Shown here one piece after another: positions 15,172-21,649 of a stretch of DNA of 21,649 bases. The stretch covers positions 1 through 21,649 of the forward strand of contig JAJYGW010000017.1 in NCBI GenBank assembly GCA_021790615.1. The letters run 5' to 3'. Numbering within the stretch: the stretch's first letter is position 1; each line of letters starts with the position of its first letter. The notes under the pieces were generated by a model. The model worked only from the letters and a program-made list of their open reading frames with translations. It searched no databases and had not been told where the DNA came from. This DNA comes from Actinomycetes bacterium (GTDB taxonomy: Bacteria; Actinomycetota; Acidimicrobiia; Acidimicrobiales; JAKAOS01). The translations under genes were made by a program, and so were the position numbers.

Positions 15172-16350
15172 ATGAGTGATGACATGATCAGCGGACCCGC
15201 GCCGTCGAGACGCGGACGGCTATCGCGTTTGCCTCGGTCCGCTCTCGTCGGAGTGACGGCGGTCGCCGTGGCCGGAGCCGCGTTCGGGATCGGGGAAGGG
15301 ATCGCATCGGGCACCGGCAACCCCTCGCCCCAGTCGGCCGGCAGCGCCCAGGTGCTGGCTTCGACGAACGCGCCGGCCGGCAAGCACCGCTGGATGCGCT
15401 TCATGCATCACCATCGCCTCGCCGCCTGGCAGATCGCAGCCGGGCTCGCCAGCGGTCCGGGTGGCTTCATCGGTCCGCTCGGTCTCGGGAAGGTGACGGC
15501 AGTCGGCACGAACAGCATCACGGTCACGACGGCCTCCGGCGTCTCGCGCCAGGTGAAGACCAACGGCTCGACCCGGTACTTCACGATGCTCACAAGATCG
15601 AACCGCGCAGCCGTGAAAGTCGGTGAGGAGGTAGCGCTGCTCGCGCCCGCGATGGTGCATGCCACGATTGGTCAGGCGAAGGCGCAGGCCACGACGAAGG
15701 CGAACCGGGCGGCACGGGTCGTCGTCGTGATCGAGCCCTACGTGCTCGGCACGGTGACCTCCACGTCCTCCAGTCAGATCGTGGTCACCGGGAACGGTGG
15801 CCTCGCCCGCGACGTGCTCGTGAACGGATCCACCGCCTACAAGGAAGCCGGCACCAGCGTGTCCGCGAACGCCGTGAAGACCGGTTCGGAGATCTTCGCC
15901 TACGGCTCCGCCGCGTCGGATCCGACCAAGCTCCAGGCGACGAACGTCCTAGTCATCGGGCCGCGGGTGGCAGGCGTCGTGAAGAGCGTGAGCGGCTCCA
16001 CGATCAACGTGCGCACCTTCGCCGGTAGCGAAGCCATCACGACCACCTCCTCCACCATCTTCCGTGACGGCCGCCAGGCAGGGTCGCTCGGCGACGTTGC
16101 CAAGGGCGACATCGTGGAAGCGATAGGCCGCCCCGGGGCAGGCGGGACCTTCTCGGCGAGCGCGGTCCGGATCGGGCCGAAATACAGGGCTGCGGTCGCT
16201 GCTTGGGCACCCGGTGCTCCTCCCGGCGCCGGAGCGAACGTGCCGGCCGGTGTCCAGGCGCAGATGTTCGGACCGGGCGGCGCCTCCGCCGGCAGCTTCG
16301 GTGCCAGCACGACCGGCCTCGCCGGCGTCCTCAGCTCGCTCGTCGGCTGA
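15172..16350 (+). CDS. Secreted DUF5666-like repeat protein
   Basis: A 392-residue exported protein. An Arg-rich N-region (residues 12-22) precedes one hydrophobic helix (about 24-42, ALVGVTAVAVAGAAFGIG), acting as a signal anchor. Three beta-rich repeats of about 60 residues follow. They begin at GKVTAVGTNSITVTTASG (about 105), GTVTSTSSSQIVVTGNGG (about 192) and GVVKSVSGSTINVRTFAG (about 266). Each continues with a threshold-like strand (NGSTRYF, NGSTAYK, SSTIFRD) and a segment on being kept at a defined level (VKVGEEVALLA, VKTGSEIFAYG, VAKGDIVEAIG), which is the DUF5666 pattern. A Gly/Ala/Pro tail closes the protein. Function is unknown; cell-surface or wall attachment is inferred. ATG 15172 has a GGAGG very close by, so ATG 15184 is a possible start too. 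Confidence 0.7.
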   Translation: MSDDMISGPAPSRRGRLSRLPRSALVGVTAVAVAGAAFGIGEGIASGTGNPSPQSAGSAQVLASTNAPAGKHRWMRFMHHHRLAAWQIAAGLASGPGGFIGPLGLGKVTAVGTNSITVTTASGVSRQVKTNGSTRYFTMLTRSNRAAVKVGEEVALLAPAMVHATIGQAKAQATTKANRAARVVVVIEPYVLGTVTSTSSSQIVVTGNGGLARDVLVNGSTAYKEAGTSVSANAVKTGSEIFAYGSAASDPTKLQATNVLVIGPRVAGVVKSVSGSTINVRTFAGSEAITTTSSTIFRDGRQAGSLGDVAKGDIVEAIGRPGAGGTFSASAVRIGPKYRAAVAAWAPGAPPGAGANVPAGVQAQMFGPGGASAGSFGASTTGLAGVLSSLVG

Positions 16351-16351
16351 C

Positions 16352-16390
16352 CGCTAGCGGGCGGGTCGCCTGCGCGTCCGCCCGCTAGCG
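16352..16390. terminator. Bidirectional terminator-like inverted repeat
   Basis: A perfect 13-bp inverted repeat, cgctagcgggcgg (16352-16364) against ccgcccgctagcg (16378-16390), encloses a 13-base loop. It lies exactly between two convergent genes and overlaps the last codons and stop of the CtaG-like gene. No T-tract follows on either strand, as is common for high-GC actinobacterial terminators. Confidence 0.75.
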
Positions 16391-17452
16391 CGGAGCTGGG
16401 TCGGGCACGGTCCCTCCCGGAAGCTGGCCGAACTTCGCCAGCCAGGCGGCCTCCCACGCATTCGCCGGCACACGCCGGGCTCCGGCCACCGCGCCCGCTC
16501 GGGCAGCCACCTGGTCGGCAACCTCTCCCGACTGGTCGGCAACCTCTCCCGCCGGGTCTCCCGGCTGGACCGGACCGGGCGTGGGTCCTGGCAGGGCAAC
16601 GGCCACCGGTATCAGCTGTGCTGCCCGTGCGTCGGCACGGCTGTCTGCCCGTGCGCCGGCCCTCTCCTCGGACTTCGCCCACTGGAGGAAGATCGGCAGG
16701 AAGCCCCCGAGCGTCGACAGCTCCGTCGCCACCCACAGGAGCGCCCCGCCCGAGTGCGTGCTCGAGATCGAGTACATCGAAGCCTCCGGCCGGGACGCGG
16801 CCAGGATCGCGACGCCGAGGAACGCCTCCACGGCCGAACCGAGGAGCAGGTTCAGGAGCCGCATCCCGTAGGTCATCTTCCAGTGGATGATCGGATCGAT
16901 CCCGACCATCGGCCACCAGTACAGGGTCCCGCTGAAGAAGAAGACGAGGTTCAGCACGTCCATCAGCGCCATGTGGTGCATGGCCACGTTGATGAGCGGC
17001 GTCAGGAAGAACACGTACATCAGGCCGAAGTAGAGGAACCACACGACGACCGGATGGCTGATGGCGGCGAACGGGCGTGATCGCAGCACGGCCAGCCACT
17101 TCTGCTTGAGGCGTCGGTTCCCCGTCTGGAGCAGCAGCGTGGATGGCGCTCCGAGGGCCAACAGGCCGGGGGCGACGACCATGAGCGCGAGGTGCTGGAT
17201 GACGTGGGCCTGGAAGTAGCTTGCGGCGAAGACAGCCACGGACGAGCAGAACGAGAGCACGAAGGCGACGAGCCCGGCGAAGAAGGTGACGGTGCGGTGC
17301 ACCGGCCAGCGCCGACCGCGGAGCGCCAGCTTCCACTCGGCGCTCAGGTACCACGCTCCCACCGCGACGGCGAGGGCGACCATGAAGACCGGGAAGGCGC
17401 TCAGGTTCCACTTCGTGAGAGCGTTGTGCAGCGTGAACTGCACCAGCTGCAT
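16385..17452 (-). CDS. CtaG-type cytochrome c oxidase assembly protein with a long C-terminal tail
   Basis: A 355-residue membrane protein of the CtaG_Bacillus/caa3 assembly family, which is needed for maturation of heme-copper oxidases. About seven membrane helices are visible. Diagnostic segments are FQAHVIQHLALMVVAPGLLALGAPSTLLL, with the helix-3 histidines, HPVVVWFLYFGLMYVFFLTPL, and HHMALMDVLNLVFFFSGTLYWWPMVGID. The last ~95 residues are a soluble, Ala/Arg/Pro-rich tail with a 7-residue repeat (GEVADQS, GEVADQV) and a final AWEAAWLAKFGQLPGG, and I do not recognise it as a domain. The frame is open far upstream (to 18133), but that part is a shadow of the hydrolase gene; the family begins at MQLVQFTLHN (17452). 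It is last in the minus-strand run and stops at the terminator-like inverted repeat. Confidence 0.88.
   Translation of the reverse strand: MQLVQFTLHNALTKWNLSAFPVFMVALAVAVGAWYLSAEWKLALRGRRWPVHRTVTFFAGLVAFVLSFCSSVAVFAASYFQAHVIQHLALMVVAPGLLALGAPSTLLLQTGNRRLKQKWLAVLRSRPFAAISHPVVVWFLYFGLMYVFFLTPLINVAMHHMALMDVLNLVFFFSGTLYWWPMVGIDPIIHWKMTYGMRLLNLLLGSAVEAFLGVAILAASRPEASMYSISSTHSGGALLWVATELSTLGGFLPIFLQWAKSEERAGARADSRADARAAQLIPVAVALPGPTPGPVQPGDPAGEVADQSGEVADQVAARAGAVAGARRVPANAWEAAWLAKFGQLPGGTVPDPAPR
16511..16552. repeat. 21-bp tandem repeat in the CtaG tail
   Basis: The 20-base unit ctggtcggcaacctctcccg occurs at 16511-16530 and 16532-16551. The 21-base period codes for the two GEVADQ heptads of the CtaG-like tail. 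It is a short in-frame expansion. Confidence 0.8.
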
Positions 17453-17472
17453 GCCCGGCACGTCGCGCGAGG

Positions 17473-17571
17473 CTACTGCGGGGAGGCCTCCCGGCCCACA
17501 TCGGGCATCAAAGGGGCGCTCGGAAAGCGAAGCTCCCGCCGCTCGAAGTCCTCGTAACGGGCGAAGATCAC
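17473..17571 (-). CDS. Possible 32-residue coupled micro-ORF upstream of ctaG-like gene
   Basis: A GTG at 17571 overlaps the alpha/beta hydrolase stop (GTGA). The frame runs 32 codons to TAG at 17473-17475, 20 bases before the CtaG-like ATG. It begins MIFARYEDFERRELRF and is rich in charged and aromatic residues. Third positions are mostly G or C. Without it the run would have a ~115-base gap here, while other gaps are under 40 bases. No homologue is recognised, and chance ORFs of this size are common in GC-rich DNA. Confidence 0.33.
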   Translation of the reverse strand: MIFARYEDFERRELRFPSAPLMPDVGREASPQ

Positions 17572-18323
17572 CGCCTCGCCCATCCGACGAGGGCGTCCCG
17601 GAATTCGGACGAGACGACGGCGGACAGGTGGTCGCCGGGGACGACCAGGCTCGTGGCGCCCGGGATGAGCGCGGCGAGAGCCGCCGGGTCGCCTGCCAAG
17701 GTGTCACGGTCGCCGGCGACGACGACTGTCGGCAACTCGATCCGAGAGACGTCCTGGCCCCGCGTCTGGTCGCCTCCCCGCCGGACGGCCGCGAGTGCCA
17801 GCCGGTCCTGCCGAGTGGCATCGGCGAACGCCCGGAACGCCCGAGCCGAGCTGTCCGCGATGGTCGACGGGTCGTCGGCCTCGAGCGCCTCGGCGATGTG
17901 GGCGAACACGTCCGCCCGCTGGCCGAGGGCCACGGCGGCGCCCACGCCTCCGAGGAAGAGCGACCGGAGGCGCGGCTCCGACAACGCCACACCGACCGCC
18001 ACGAGACCGCCCATCGAGTAACCCGCCATGTCGACGGCGTCGAGGTCGAGATGGTCGAGGAGAGCCCCCACATCCCGTGCCATCGCACCATCGGCATAGG
18101 CGGCGGGATCGTGCGACCGGTCCGATTCGCCATGTCCGCGGGCGTCGACGACCACCACCCTCCGCCCCACGCCCGCGACCGCGTCGACGAGGCCCGGGCG
18201 GACCCAGTTGATGAACGACGTCGACGCGAACCCGTGGTGGAGGAGGACTGCGCCGGGCCCGTCCTCCTCCCCCGAGACCCGATAGGCGATCATCGTCCCG
18301 TCGAACGACGAGAAACGCTCCAT
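17568..18323 (-). CDS. Alpha/beta hydrolase
   Basis: A 251-residue serine hydrolase of normal length. The oxyanion strand LLHHGFAS (27-34), VVDARGHGESD (59-69), the nucleophile elbow GYSMGG with Ser103, the acid Asp207 in VVAGDRDTLAGD, and His232 in VPGDHLSAV form a complete catalytic set. The substrate is unknown; similar proteins include esterases and dienelactone- or epoxide-type hydrolases. The start is uncertain. ATG 18323 is used here, a GTG at 18332 sits 6 bases after the AGGAGG of 18337-18342, and a GTG at 18347 overlaps the AlaX-like stop codon (GTGA). Any of these keeps the gene tightly coupled to the upstream AlaX-like gene. Confidence 0.9.
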   Translation of the reverse strand: MERFSSFDGTMIAYRVSGEEDGPGAVLLHHGFASTSFINWVRPGLVDAVAGVGRRVVVVDARGHGESDRSHDPAAYADGAMARDVGALLDHLDLDAVDMAGYSMGGLVAVGVALSEPRLRSLFLGGVGAAVALGQRADVFAHIAEALEADDPSTIADSSARAFRAFADATRQDRLALAAVRRGGDQTRGQDVSRIELPTVVVAGDRDTLAGDPAALAALIPGATSLVVPGDHLSAVVSSEFRDALVGWARR

Positions 18324-18343
18324 CTCGCCCACTCCCGTCCTCC

Positions 18344-19090
18344 TCACTCGACCACGATGCGGATGCGCTTGTTGCCCTTGCCCTTCGACTCCGTCTTCAC
18401 GACACGCACGTGACCCACCTCGGCCGTCGAGTGCACGTGCGTCCCGCCGTCCGCCTGCTTGTCGAGCCCGACGATGTCCACGATCCGCACCCGTGTCACG
18501 TACTCGGGGACGAGGTTCGTCTTCGTCCGGATCAAGTCGGCGTCGACGGCGGCTGCGGCTCGGTCGAGATAGCTGACCGCCACCTCCCGGTCGGCCGCGA
18601 TCTCCTCGTTGACCCGCCCCTCCACCACGGCCCCGAACCCCTCGGGCAGCGGATCGAACTCGAAGTCCATCCGGGCCGACAGGGGCTCCATGTTCCCGCC
18701 GGTCACGGCTTTGCCGTACTCGTTCCAGATGACCCCGCAGAGGATGTGGAGCGCGGAGTGGGTGCGCATGAGCGCGTAACGCCGGTCCCAGTCGATGCGC
18801 GCCTCGACCGTCTCCCCGGGGCCCGGGAGCAGTTCGGATCCTCCGACGGTGTGCCAGACCGCTCCCGCCTCGGATCTCACCTCGAGCACGTCGAGGCCGC
18901 CGAGGGTGCCGGTGTCACAGGGTTGCCCACCACCGGTCGGGTAGAAGACGGTGCGGTCGAGTGACACCCGCCGCCGGCCGTCGTCGTGGTCGACGGCCGT
19001 GACGGTGGCTCGGAGGTCGGTGAGGTATGCGTCATCGAGGTAGAGGCGCTCGGTCGGCGGCGCCCCGCTGGCGGACGGATCGTGACTCAC
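18344..19090 (-). CDS. AlaX-type alanyl-tRNA editing protein
   Basis: A 248-residue stand-alone editing protein related to the AlaRS editing domain. It hydrolyses mischarged Ser- or Gly-tRNA(Ala) in trans. Residues 16-100 form the N-terminal domain with RTVFYPTGGGQPCDTG (46-61), the glycine-rich motif of the AlaX-M/L type. The zinc site begins with HSALHIL (His111, His115). Its second half reads KQADGGTHVHST (211-222): His218 is kept, but Asp214 stands where many family members have cysteine (CGGTHV). The C-terminus ends in a basic VVKTESKGKGNKRIRI segment typical of the group. The start is GTG at 19090. It follows a micro-ORF by 34 bases and overlaps or abuts the hydrolase gene. Confidence 0.9.
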   Translation of the reverse strand: MSHDPSASGAPPTERLYLDDAYLTDLRATVTAVDHDDGRRRVSLDRTVFYPTGGGQPCDTGTLGGLDVLEVRSEAGAVWHTVGGSELLPGPGETVEARIDWDRRYALMRTHSALHILCGVIWNEYGKAVTGGNMEPLSARMDFEFDPLPEGFGAVVEGRVNEEIAADREVAVSYLDRAAAAVDADLIRTKTNLVPEYVTRVRIVDIVGLDKQADGGTHVHSTAEVGHVRVVKTESKGKGNKRIRIVVE

Positions 19091-19124
19091 GCTGGGAATC
19101 GTGCCGCGCGTGCGCGGCTCGGCG

Positions 19125-19235
19125 CTACCCGCGGGTGTTGATGACCGCCTCCGGCCGCGCCGGCGCCTCGGCCCGGGCGACCTCGTAGCAGGTGGCGATC
19201 TCGGGGTCCTCGTCCGCCGCTCTTCGCCGTCTCAT
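19125..19235 (-). CDS. Possible 36-residue coupled micro-ORF between MBL-fold and AlaX-like genes
   Basis: An ATG at 19235 overlaps the stop of the metallo-beta-lactamase-fold gene (ATGA). The frame runs 36 codons to TAG at 19125-19127. The product starts MRRRRAADEDPEIATCYEVA and ends in a Pro/Ala/Glu-rich segment, with a single Cys16. GC at third positions is high except for the first arginines. It fills what would otherwise be a 141-base gap in a compact run. I recognise no family. The ATGA overlap is suggestive but can occur by chance. Confidence 0.35.
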   Translation of the reverse strand: MRRRRAADEDPEIATCYEVARAEAPARPEAVINTRG

Positions 19236-20101
19236 GCCGCCACCTCGTCGCCTATGACGAAACGCCACGTCTCGCCGCGCCGCACCTCCCGGATCTTCGT
19301 GACGAGGTGGGCTCTGCCGGCGCGATCGAGGAAGCTCTCGAGTGGGGAGCGAAAGATGGCGTAGTCGTCGAAGTGCACCGGCACCGCAACCCGTGGCTTC
19401 ACGAGCTCGAGCATTCGCACTCCCTCTGCGTCATCCATCGTCAGCAGGATGCCGGCGAGCCGCGTGCCGCCGAGATGGATGAAGCAGACCTCGATGGCCG
19501 GATGCCGGCGCGGGATCTCCTCGAGGTCGCGGTGGTACCGGGTGTCTCCGGTGACATAGATGCGGATGAGCGGCCGGGCGCCTTCTGACACCTGGAGCAG
19601 CGAGCCCATGAGGGGGGGCACGACGGGAGACATGGCGGCCGGCGCGTGTTTCGCCGGGAGCGCCTCCACCGACAGGGTGCGCTCGCCTCGGCGGATCTCG
19701 TGCCTCTCCCAGGTGTCGAGCGCGGTCACGTCGGTGAACCCGCGGCGTCGAAGCTTCTTCGCGGCAGACGGCTCGGTGACGATCGGGGTCGCCTTGTCCA
19801 GCTCCTTGCGCGTCGTCCGGTCGAAGTGCTCGCCGTGGTAGTGCGAGAGCACGAGAAGGTCGAGTGGCGGCAGCTCGGGGATCTGCATCGCCGGCTCGGT
19901 GAGCCTCCTTTTCCGAAGGCCCATCCCGAGCCGTGTCTTCTCTCCTGAGTGCAGGAAGTTCGGATCGGTGAGGATGGTGAAGCCGCCGACGCGCAAGAGG
20001 ACCGTGGCCATCCCGATGAACGTCGCCTCGCCTTCGACGCCGTGCTGGCGAACATCGCCGTCCATGGCCATGAGAGAGGCGTACCCGAACGGGGCGCCCA
20101 T
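19232..20101 (-). CDS. Metallo-beta-lactamase-fold hydrolase (UlaG-like/Lactamase_B_2)
   Basis: A 289-residue metal-dependent hydrolase of the branch that includes UlaG-like and phospholipase-D-like MBL proteins. The metal motif is SHYHGEHFD (86-94: His87, His89, Glu91, His92). Later ligands are His152 (PAKHAPA), Asp186 in VTGDT (183-187) and His243 in VPVHFDDY. In the usual motif HxHxDH an aspartate occupies position 91, so Glu91 is a conservative but notable change. ATFIGMATVLLRVGGFTILTDP (26-47) is the standard N-terminal strand pair. The ATG at 20101 is used; ATG 20071 is possible. It begins 24 bases after the MDR oxidoreductase stop. The substrate is not assignable. Confidence 0.88.
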   Translation of the reverse strand: MGAPFGYASLMAMDGDVRQHGVEGEATFIGMATVLLRVGGFTILTDPNFLHSGEKTRLGMGLRKRRLTEPAMQIPELPPLDLLVLSHYHGEHFDRTTRKELDKATPIVTEPSAAKKLRRRGFTDVTALDTWERHEIRRGERTLSVEALPAKHAPAAMSPVVPPLMGSLLQVSEGARPLIRIYVTGDTRYHRDLEEIPRRHPAIEVCFIHLGGTRLAGILLTMDDAEGVRMLELVKPRVAVPVHFDDYAIFRSPLESFLDRAGRAHLVTKIREVRRGETWRFVIGDEVAA

Positions 20102-20125
20102 CTACGCCTGCCGACCCGGGGCCGC

Positions 20126-21085
20126 CTAGGCCTGGCAGTCCATCACGAGCTTGCCCAACACCTTGCGATCGGCGAGACGGCCGAGCGCCTCGTTAACGGA
20201 CCCGAGGGGAAGGGTCGCACCAATGACGACCTCCATGCGTCCGTCCGCCAGCGCCTGGAGGCTCTCGCGGACACCGCGCACGATGGCCTCCTCCGGCTCG
20301 CCGAGCCCGCCGTACCCGAGCACGGACAGGCCCTTTCGGTAGAGCGCCTGGAGCGGCACCTCACCGATCGCGTCGGCCGACGTGCCGAACAGCACCAGGC
20401 GGCCCTTCGGCGCCAGCGCCTCGATGGCGGCTCCGGTGAACCCGCCTCCGAGAGGGTCGAACACGACGGTGGGGCGGAGCCCCTCGAGGGCCGGCACCAG
20501 CGCCGCCGCGTCGGCCGTGACGACGCGGTTCGCACCGCGCTCGGCCACGAATTCCTCTTTCGCGACGGAGCTCACCTGGCCGACGACGTGGGCGCCGAGC
20601 CTGCTGCAGATGGACACGATGGCACTCCCGACCCCGCCGCTCGCCCCGAGCACGAGCACCCGGTCCTCAGGCGACACGCCGGCCCACTCGGTCACGCAGC
20701 GCCATGCCGTCGTCCCGGCGACCCCGGTCGCGGCCGCCACATCGGAGGCGACGCCGTCCGGGACGTCGATCACCTTGTCCGCCCTCACGATCGCGTGGCT
20801 CGCCCAGAGGCCGTCTCCCGGGCGCGCGATTGCGGCACGGTTCACGAAGACCCGCCGTCCGGCCCCCACCCCGGCCGTCACCGTGCCTGCGGCCTCGCTG
20901 CCGAGCGTGCGGGGAAGTGCCAGGTCGGCGCCGACCCGCCCGAGCACCTGGTACCGGTCCACCGGGTTGACGCCGGCATAGGCCAGCTCGACGAGCAGCT
21001 CACCGTCGGCCGGCTCGGCGAGGTCGATCTCCTCGACAGCCACAGGGCGCCCGAGCTCGACGAGCCGGGCGGCGCGTGCCTTCAC
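20126..21085 (-). CDS. Quinone oxidoreductase-like medium-chain dehydrogenase
   Basis: A 319-residue NADPH-binding MDR-superfamily enzyme of the quinone oxidoreductase/zeta-crystallin branch. The GroES-like N-terminal domain has YAGVNPVDRYQVLGR (36-50) and LGSEAAGTV (61-69). The Rossmann domain has GASGGVGSAI (147-156). The four-cysteine structural zinc lobe of alcohol dehydrogenases is absent, as expected for zinc-independent quinone reductases. Members reduce quinones or enones with NADPH. It starts with GTG (GAGGGATG upstream as a weak ribosome-binding site) and heads the minus-strand run that ends at the CtaG-like gene. It diverges from the RsbW-like gene with 146 bases between starts. 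Confidence 0.93.
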   Translation of the reverse strand: MKARAARLVELGRPVAVEEIDLAEPADGELLVELAYAGVNPVDRYQVLGRVGADLALPRTLGSEAAGTVTAGVGAGRRVFVNRAAIARPGDGLWASHAIVRADKVIDVPDGVASDVAAATGVAGTTAWRCVTEWAGVSPEDRVLVLGASGGVGSAIVSICSRLGAHVVGQVSSVAKEEFVAERGANRVVTADAAALVPALEGLRPTVVFDPLGGGFTGAAIEALAPKGRLVLFGTSADAIGEVPLQALYRKGLSVLGYGGLGEPEEAIVRGVRESLQALADGRMEVVIGATLPLGSVNEALGRLADRKVLGKLVMDCQA

Positions 21086-21231
21086 GCCACCATCATCCCT
21101 CGCGCGCGATCTGGAGAGCCTTCATGTGTCGCCCGTACCCGGAGGGGAAGCAGCGCAGCCTTCGCCCACCCTTGTTGTCAAGTTGGCCTGATGGCCTTTT
21201 CGCGCCAGCTGAGGAGGGGTAACCACTTCCG

Positions 21232-21648
21232 GTGGACAGCCGGCGCCGTGACCGGTATGCGCGTTACGTCGTCATCGGCCCACGGTCACCTCGAGAAGCG
21301 CGGGAGCTCGTGCGGCGAGCTGTGAGCGACGCGCACTGGTGCGGAGATCTGGACGGCGCCGTGCTCTCGGTGAGCGAGCTCGTGACGAACGCGATATGCC
21401 ACACCGGCGCCGTGCGCCGCGTCGAGGTGACGGCCGACGAACGGCTCCTCCACGTCGAGACCGCCGACGAGGGCGCGGGCAGGCCCGAACCGCTCGACGT
21501 CGGCCCTGACGCGACTTCCGGAAGAGGTCTTTCCATCGTGGCCGAGATCTCGGACGCCTGGGGCGTCCGGGCGAGCAGCCATGGCAAGGTCGTCTGGTTC
21601 GAGATGGCCGCCGGCCGGCCTCGCGCCCGGGGCCGGTTCGCATCGTGA
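21232..21648 (+). CDS. RsbW/SpoIIAB-like ATP-binding (anti-sigma type) protein
   Basis: A 138-residue GHKL-type ATPase domain with no other domain. The N-box is SELVTNAICHTG (48-59: Glu49, Asn53), the G1 box DEGAG (79-83) and the G2 box GRGLSIV (97-103). Such proteins are anti-sigma factor kinases that phosphorylate anti-anti-sigma partners, and in actinobacteria many stand-alone copies exist with unknown partners. The start is GTG, with AGGAGG at 21212-21217, 14 bases upstream, which is longer than ideal. The gene is complete, with TGA at 21646-21648, but the window ends there. No sigma factor or antagonist is visible. Confidence 0.88.
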   Translation: MDSRRRDRYARYVVIGPRSPREARELVRRAVSDAHWCGDLDGAVLSVSELVTNAICHTGAVRRVEVTADERLLHVETADEGAGRPEPLDVGPDATSGRGLSIVAEISDAWGVRASSHGKVVWFEMAAGRPRARGRFAS

Positions 21649-21649
21649 A

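Noticed and set aside
16511..16552. Possible CRISPR-like direct repeats
   Set aside because: Only two copies with a one-base gap, inside a coding frame and in phase with codons; no spacers and no cas genes.
17453..18133. N-terminal extension of the CtaG frame to a 582-residue protein
   Set aside because: The extension overlaps the alpha/beta hydrolase on the same strand in another frame, is Ser/Arg/Pro-rich as shadows are, and CtaG homology begins at 17452.
19949..21325. 458-residue plus-strand open frame
   Set aside because: It lies antisense to the MDR oxidoreductase and MBL-fold genes, and its composition (Arg/His/Gly/Pro) is that of a GC-rich shadow frame.

Overview
The window is about 21.6 kb of very GC-rich DNA with dense, short-spaced genes and frequent GTG or TTG starts. 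Several families are typical of actinobacteria: an SCO6745-like protein, an RsbW-type ATPase, a GNAT/acyl-CoA-synthetase fusion, a DUF5666-like wall protein and a 7-TM CtaG. I infer an uncultured high-GC actinobacterium, possibly of the Acidimicrobiia, but no marker gene fixes the rank. The first ~380 bases look different: lower GC3 and a protein resembling acidobacterial polysaccharide-lyase-type secreted proteins. They are probably a mis-join at a contig end. No rRNA, tRNA, CRISPR array, insertion sequence or phage gene was seen, and no gene-less stretch exceeds about 150 bases.

Layout. 1-700: chimeric ORF whose second half is the C-terminus of an EmrB/QacA-type MFS exporter. 845-1504: TetR regulator. 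1605-2932: type I isopentenyl-diphosphate isomerase (-) diverging from an SCO6745-like protein (+). 3023-3982: aldo/keto reductase. 4037-6903: CHAD protein (-) diverging from an ABC-F ATPase (+). 6930-10366: two-gene minus-strand unit, a fumarylacetoacetate-hydrolase-family enzyme followed by a GNAT/ADP-forming acyl-CoA synthetase fusion with a shortened ATP-grasp region. 10525-13730: two-gene plus-strand unit, a polytopic membrane protein fused to a SCO1 copper chaperone domain, overlapping an Asp-box lipoprotein. 13798-15030: MFS transporter (-). 15172-16350: secreted DUF5666-like repeat protein (+). 16385-21085: a compact minus-strand run in the order MDR oxidoreductase, metallo-beta-lactamase-fold hydrolase, AlaX-type tRNA editing protein, alpha/beta hydrolase, CtaG. 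It ends at a strong inverted repeat. Two tiny ORFs with 4-nt stop/start overlaps fill its only larger gaps. 21232-21648: RsbW-like ATPase (+).

Functional links. The SCO1 fusion and CtaG both point to copper delivery to an aa3/caa3-type cytochrome oxidase, although the two loci are separated and no oxidase subunit is present. The other genes are mostly housekeeping, detoxification or regulatory. The most unusual items are the SCO1 fusion with its lipoprotein partner, the degenerate ATP-grasp in the acyl-CoA synthetase, metal-site substitutions in the AlaX and metallo-beta-lactamase-fold proteins, the two coupled micro-ORFs, and the chimeric left edge.
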